Assembly: GCF_019429525.1 (NCBI RefSeq)
Contig: NZ_JAHXZL010000003.1
Span: 310,001 to 374,000, forward strand
DNA: 64,000 nucleotides
Direction of reading: 5' to 3'
Source of the DNA: Sphingomonas folli
GTDB taxonomy: Bacteria; Pseudomonadota; Alphaproteobacteria; Sphingomonadales; Sphingomonadaceae
Made by a program: the position numbers and the translations under genes
Notes under the pieces: model-generated
What the model saw: only the letters and a program-made list of their open reading frames with translations
Databases searched by the model: none
What the model was told of the DNA's origin: nothing
Part shown: piece after piece, positions 60,485 through 64,000 of the stretch
Numbering within the stretch: position 1 is the stretch's first letter
Layout: every line of letters begins with the position of its first letter

Positions 60485-61288
60485 ATGCGCAGCCCCACGC
60501 GCGCGACGATCGCGCTCGCCCTACTTCTCCCGCTCGCTTTGCTACCCGCCGCCGCGTCGGCGCAGCTGCCCTCCGACGACGCGCCGCACGGGCAGGTCGC
60601 GCTCGGCGGCGGGATCGCTCCGCGCTACGACGGCTCGGACGAGGTCCGCGCCATCCCTTTCCTGCTCGGTGACGTCCGTTATCGCGGGGTCACGCTCGAG
60701 CTGCGTGGGCTGCGCGCTAGAGTCGACCTCGCCGCCGACCCACGGCTGTCGATCGGGCCGGTCCTCGGCGCGCGGCTGAACCGCGACGACGTCGATGGTC
60801 CGGTCGGGCTGCTGCCGACGATCAGGACCGCAATCGAGGCGGGCGGCTACGTCGAATACCGGTTCGGCGGCGACGCGCTCGGAGAGGGCGCGCTGTCCAC
60901 CGAGCTCAGTGTCGTCCACGACGTGTCGGGTGTCCACGATGGGCTGATCGCCACCGCCGGACTCGGCTACGCCGCGCTGCGCAAGCGCGACACGTTCGTC
61001 GTGCTCGACGTGCAGGCGAGCTGGGCCGACCGCGACTATACCCGAACCTATTTCGGCATCGACCCCGCCGCCGCGACGCGCAGCGGGCTCGGCGCCTATC
61101 GCCCGGGTGACGGGTTCCGCGACCTCGGCGTGGGACTTACCGCGGGCCATTATTTCGACCGCCACCTCGGCGTCATCGGACGGCTGGGCGCGACCTATCT
61201 CGTCGGCGACGCCGGCGACAGTCCGGTCACCGCCCAGGGGAGCCGCTGGCAGCCGCTCGCCGGCCTGACCCTCTCCTACCGCTTCTGA
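60485..61288 (+). CDS. MipA/OmpV-family outer-membrane protein
   Basis: A 267-aa outer-membrane barrel protein. The signal peptide ends at AAASAQ (about residue 27). The barrel starts with the family-typical VALGGGIAPRYDGSDEVRAI, continues through LGARLNRDDVDGPVG, and ends with LTLSYRF, terminal Phe. MipA was first described as a scaffold for murein enzymes; OmpV relatives are adhesins or porins. AAAGGA lies about ten bases upstream of the ATG. A 32-codon frame starts eight bases after its stop (61297-61395) and contains a perfect 16-bp palindrome (61346-61361); it may be the residue of a downstream gene. Confidence 0.85.
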   Translation: MRSPTRATIALALLLPLALLPAAASAQLPSDDAPHGQVALGGGIAPRYDGSDEVRAIPFLLGDVRYRGVTLELRGLRARVDLAADPRLSIGPVLGARLNRDDVDGPVGLLPTIRTAIEAGGYVEYRFGGDALGEGALSTELSVVHDVSGVHDGLIATAGLGYAALRKRDTFVVLDVQASWADRDYTRTYFGIDPAAATRSGLGAYRPGDGFRDLGVGLTAGHYFDRHLGVIGRLGATYLVGDAGDSPVTAQGSRWQPLAGLTLSYRF

Positions 61289-61558
61289 GGCGCGCCATGA
61301 CCGAGCGTATGCCGGCGCCGATCCCGCTGCTGCCCTGCTCCCCCGTCCTGCTCGAGCAGGATCCCGCACTCGCCCGCCGACCGACGCCGCGCTAGCGTAG
61401 CCGGGGCGCGTCTGAGACCGCCTACAGCTCACTTGACTAGGAGGCCGAGTATCCGTGAGCCATTCTCCCCGCTCGGGCGTCGGCCTCCTCGTACATGCGG
61501 GGCGTGGCACGCCGCCGCTTATCTGTTGCCACGCTGCCAAGACGTCCTTTGCACGCGA

Positions 61559-62581
61559 TCATAACGGCGCCTCGAGCGTGCCGAGCCATCGTTCGACCGC
61601 TTCGTTGACCGCGGCGGGCGCTTCCAACATGAGCATGTGACCGGCCTCGATCACCGCTTCCGTCAGTAAGCGGCAATCCTCCCGCATCGGCGCGGCGAGA
61701 TCGCTGTGCACCGTGTCGCAGACGGTGTCCCAAGAAGCGTGGACGAACAGAGCAGGCAGGTCGATCCGGCCGAACGCGGGCGCCTCCCGCGCGAAGATCG
61801 CGTTATCGGCATCGTTCAAATACCAAGCGTTCGCGCCTCTAAAGCCAGTCTGCTCGAACGCAGCGACAAAGGCTTCGAAGGCGTCAGCGCTCAGCATCGT
61901 TTCATCCCGCGTCATGACGGGCGCGTGTCGGTCTGGTCCGAAGAAGCCTCCGCGCGATCGCAGATCCGAGAATTTGGACGGCCTGCCGACGACATCGGGC
62001 GACGTGCGGCGATACATCGCGGCGAAGGTCGCGCGCACGTCCGCCGCGAGCGCGCCCGCAGCAGCGCCGGCGTGCTCGCGGTGATAGAGCCAGTAGTCGA
62101 ACTGCCCGGCTGGATGAAGGTCGACCGGGTAGAGCCTGCGGTTCACCGTCGCGATCATGTTCTCGACCGTCGCGCCGCGAGCGAAATACGGCACGCAGAG
62201 AGCCGCGACCGCTCGACATCGTTCGGGATGATGCGCCGCGATCGACCACACCGGCGCGCACCCCCAATCGTGCCCGACCCAGATCGCCGGCTCGGCGCCC
62301 AGCGCATCGTGCAGCTCGAGCAGGTCGGCGGTTATCTCGCGAACCGCGTAGTCGGCCACGCGCGTCGGAACCGAGGAGGCTCCATAGCCGCGCATGTCCG
62401 GGGCAACGCATCGGTATCCTGCGGCGGCGAAATGGCGCAGCTGATGCTCCCAGATGATGCCAAGCTCGGGCCAGCCGTGGACGAAGATCATCAGCGGCCC
62501 CTCGGCCGATCCCGCCTCGATCCATGCCGTGCGATGACGCGGTGTCTCACAGACCCCGCCGCGGAACCGATCAGCCACCAT
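61559..62581 (-). CDS. Alpha/beta hydrolase, soluble epoxide hydrolase type
   Basis: A 340-aa cytoplasmic hydrolase. The oxyanion segment is FVHGWPELGIIW, the nucleophile Asp105 lies in VGHDWGCAPVW, and the catalytic His is in IEAGHMLMLEAP. A cap domain occupies about 140-250. Asp as nucleophile and HGWPE favour an epoxide or haloalkane-type hydrolase. The ATG at 62581 was chosen because it follows the DUF1330 gene stop by one base. It is the second gene of a two-gene operon that diverges from a LysR regulator. Confidence 0.87.
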   Translation of the reverse strand: MVADRFRGGVCETPRHRTAWIEAGSAEGPLMIFVHGWPELGIIWEHQLRHFAAAGYRCVAPDMRGYGASSVPTRVADYAVREITADLLELHDALGAEPAIWVGHDWGCAPVWSIAAHHPERCRAVAALCVPYFARGATVENMIATVNRRLYPVDLHPAGQFDYWLYHREHAGAAAGALAADVRATFAAMYRRTSPDVVGRPSKFSDLRSRGGFFGPDRHAPVMTRDETMLSADAFEAFVAAFEQTGFRGANAWYLNDADNAIFAREAPAFGRIDLPALFVHASWDTVCDTVHSDLAAPMREDCRLLTEAVIEAGHMLMLEAPAAVNEAVERWLGTLEAPL

Positions 62582-62582
62582 G

Positions 62583-63002
62583 TCAGCGGTCCTTGGTGGC
62601 GATGAAACGCCAGTCGGCGAGCACGGCAAAGCGATGCGGCTTGGCGTGCTGGACGTAGGTGTCGCTGACAAGAATGCGGCGCAGATCAGCGTATCCGGCG
62701 TAGCGCACGACCACGATCTCGTCCCAATCGTCGTCCGGGCCGACCAGGAGACCGGCAAGGCGCGTGCCGGCGTAGACGAGCTCCGGCGCGATGCCGAGCT
62801 CCTCGGCGGCCCGCCGGAAGCCGCCGACGTATCCTTGGTAATATCCGCTCCGCGAGTCCGGTCGCGCGCCCTCGAAGCCAGCGGGATAGTCGGGCGTCTC
62901 ACGAAAGCGAAGCAGGTTCACCATGACGACAGGTCCGTCGCCGATCGCGCGCGCGGCCTCAACCAACCGGCGATCTTCGAGTTCGAGGTTCGGGTTCATC
63001 AT
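62583..63002 (-). CDS. DUF1330-family protein
   Basis: A 139-aa protein of the DUF1330 dimeric ferredoxin-like family (PVVMVNLLRFRET, SGYYQGYVGGFRRAAE, WDEIVVVRYAGYADLRRI). The function is not established; related proteins have been linked to isomerase-like roles. Two adjacent ATGs follow AGGAG; the first is given. It leads the operon with the alpha/beta hydrolase and may act on the same substrate or its product. Confidence 0.8.
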   Translation of the reverse strand: MMNPNLELEDRRLVEAARAIGDGPVVMVNLLRFRETPDYPAGFEGARPDSRSGYYQGYVGGFRRAAEELGIAPELVYAGTRLAGLLVGPDDDWDEIVVVRYAGYADLRRILVSDTYVQHAKPHRFAVLADWRFIATKDR

Positions 63003-63084
63003 CTCGCTCCTTGTTGATCGGGAGACCATCGCCATGTGCGGAGCGATTGTGTAGAGCCGGTCCGAGCAGGACGGAGTTGCCACC

Positions 63085-64000
63085 GTGTCCACACCGCCCT
63101 CGTTCCAGCGCCTCATCAACCTGCTGCATTTCGCGCGCGTGGTGGACGCCGGATCATTCGCCGAGGCCGCCCGCCGCGCGGGGACGACGACGTCGGCGTT
63201 GTCCAAGGCTGTCTCGCGGTTCGAGCAGGCGCACGGGGTCCGCCTGCTTCACCGGACCACCCATGCGATCTCGCTCACGCCCGAGGGCGAGCGGCTGCTC
63301 GACGGTACGCGCGATCTTCTGCGTGAGGCGGAGCGGCTCGAGGCAGTGCTTGACCGCGCCTCTGCCAGCGGCGCGGGCGGGCGTATTCGGCTGAGCGCAC
63401 CCGCGTCGCTGATCCGCGCGCGACTGGCGCGGCAGATGCCGAGGCTGCTGCGCGCGAACCCGGACATAGAGCTGGAGCTGAAGGCCGACGACGGCACGCT
63501 CGATCTCGCCGCCGAGGGGATCGACATAGCGATCAGGCTCGGCCCCCTCGAGGGCCAGCCCGGGGTCGTCGCCATGCCGCTCGGCAGCTCGCCGTCGGTG
63601 CTGTGCGCGACGCCTCGCTACGTCGAACTGGTCGGCGCGCCGCACTCGCCCGCCGACCTCGACTCACACAAACAGATCGGCTTTCGTGATCCCGCCAGCG
63701 GACGACTGCTCGCGTGGCACTTCACCGACCCCGCGACCGGGACGGCGATCCGGCACCTGCCCCGCCCGCGCATCGTGGTGGAGGACATGAGCGCGATCTG
63801 GTCGATGATGCGCACGGGGCTCGGCCTCGCCTGGTTACCCGCCTGGGTCGGGCTGGCGGACCTGCGCGACGGTCGCATCGTCGAGCTGCTGCGCGACTGG
63901 CGCGGCCCGGCAACCGCGATGCATGCCGTCCGGCTCGACCGTCGGTACACGCCGATCCGCATCAGACGGCTGCTCGACGACCTGCGCGAGGCCGCTCGCG
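63085..64000 (+). CDS. LysR-family regulator, C-terminus cut by window edge
   Basis: About 305 codons of a LysR protein, probably nearly complete, run off the right edge. The helix-turn-helix reads SFAEAARRAGTTTSALSKAV. The effector domain has the CrgA-type pattern IDIAIRLGPLEGQPGVVAMP and ends in RRYTPIRIRRLLDDL. The start is GTG with GGAG eight bases upstream. It diverges from the DUF1330/hydrolase operon, and ATCGC-N10-GCGAT (63028-63047) in the gap could be its site. Confidence 0.88.
   Translation, partial: MSTPPSFQRLINLLHFARVVDAGSFAEAARRAGTTTSALSKAVSRFEQAHGVRLLHRTTHAISLTPEGERLLDGTRDLLREAERLEAVLDRASASGAGGRIRLSAPASLIRARLARQMPRLLRANPDIELELKADDGTLDLAAEGIDIAIRLGPLEGQPGVVAMPLGSSPSVLCATPRYVELVGAPHSPADLDSHKQIGFRDPASGRLLAWHFTDPATGTAIRHLPRPRIVVEDMSAIWSMMRTGLGLAWLPAWVGLADLRDGRIVELLRDWRGPATAMHAVRLDRRYTPIRIRRLLDDLREAAR

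Noticed and set aside
61346..61361. Perfect 16-bp palindrome TCCTGCTCGAGCAGGA
   Set aside because: It lies within a possible 32-codon frame and is easily explained by coding and GC bias; no promoter context supports an operator.

Overview
The window looks like a chromosomal segment of a high-GC alphaproteobacterium, most likely a sphingomonad (Sphingomonas or a close relative). The signs are three large TonB-dependent receptors of the Caulobacter/Xanthomonas type, several glycoside hydrolases with export signals, short intergenic spaces, frequent ATGA start/stop overlaps and many long shadow reading frames opposite real genes. No rRNA, tRNA, CRISPR array, prophage or intact insertion sequence was seen.

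Layout. (1) 1-6470: a phosphorus-type cluster made of a TonB-dependent receptor (cut by the left edge), a GntR/UTRA regulator, a PhnZ-like HD-domain protein and a Tat-exported phosphocholine-specific phospholipase C. Two related palindromes resembling HutC/PhnF operators lie in front of the receptor and between the HD gene and the phospholipase gene. (2) 6470-16530: an adhesion region with an IS5-like transposase scar, a four-gene chaperone-usher pilus operon (two spore-coat-U-type pilins, usher, chaperone), an 86-aa unknown protein and a 1610-aa trimeric autotransporter adhesin with 168-bp tandem repeats. (3) 16.4-20.4 kb: a gene-poor, AT-richer stretch with a single-domain response regulator, a Crp/Fnr regulator, two small unknown proteins and a BLUF-like protein that lacks the photoactive Tyr and Gln. 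(4) 20.4-23.5 kb: glycerate kinase and a 2-hydroxyacid dehydrogenase, divergent from an FMN 2-hydroxyacid oxidase across a perfect 14-bp palindrome. (5) 23.6-36.6 kb: a deoxysugar/glycan locus. It has a receptor-led minus-strand cluster (receptor, enolase-superfamily dehydratase, MFS transporter, broken lactonase, beta-helix glycosidase, mutarotase), a divergent GntR/FCD regulator, then exported GH43 and GH29 enzymes. (6) 36.6-39.3 kb: small proteins, a helix-hairpin-helix pseudogene and an IS6-family scar. (7) 39.3-47 kb: a SDR/XRE divergent pair, a GH92 alpha-mannosidase, a truncated outer-membrane protein, a quinone-type oxidoreductase and a carotenoid-cleavage-type oxygenase. (8) 48-52.6 kb: a third receptor with an alpha-galactosidase-like enzyme, preceded by an 18-bp near-palindrome. 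(9) 53-64 kb: two epoxide-hydrolase/LysR modules flanking a molybdenum hydroxylase operon (2Fe-2S subunit, diheme cytochrome, Mo subunit), an AraC regulator and a MipA-type outer-membrane protein.

Function as a whole: this is scavenging and surface-interaction gene content. Receptors import oligosaccharides or phosphorus compounds released by secreted enzymes, cytoplasmic enzymes finish the breakdown, and pili plus the autotransporter mediate attachment. The best candidate for an under-described system is the phosphorus cluster at the left end: an HD oxygenase with no hydroxylase partner in view, joined by a shared operator-like site to a phospholipase C and a receptor. Other points of note are the broken lactonase in the fucose-type operon, the BLUF-like protein with substituted photochemical residues, and the diheme cytochrome inserted in the Mo hydroxylase operon.
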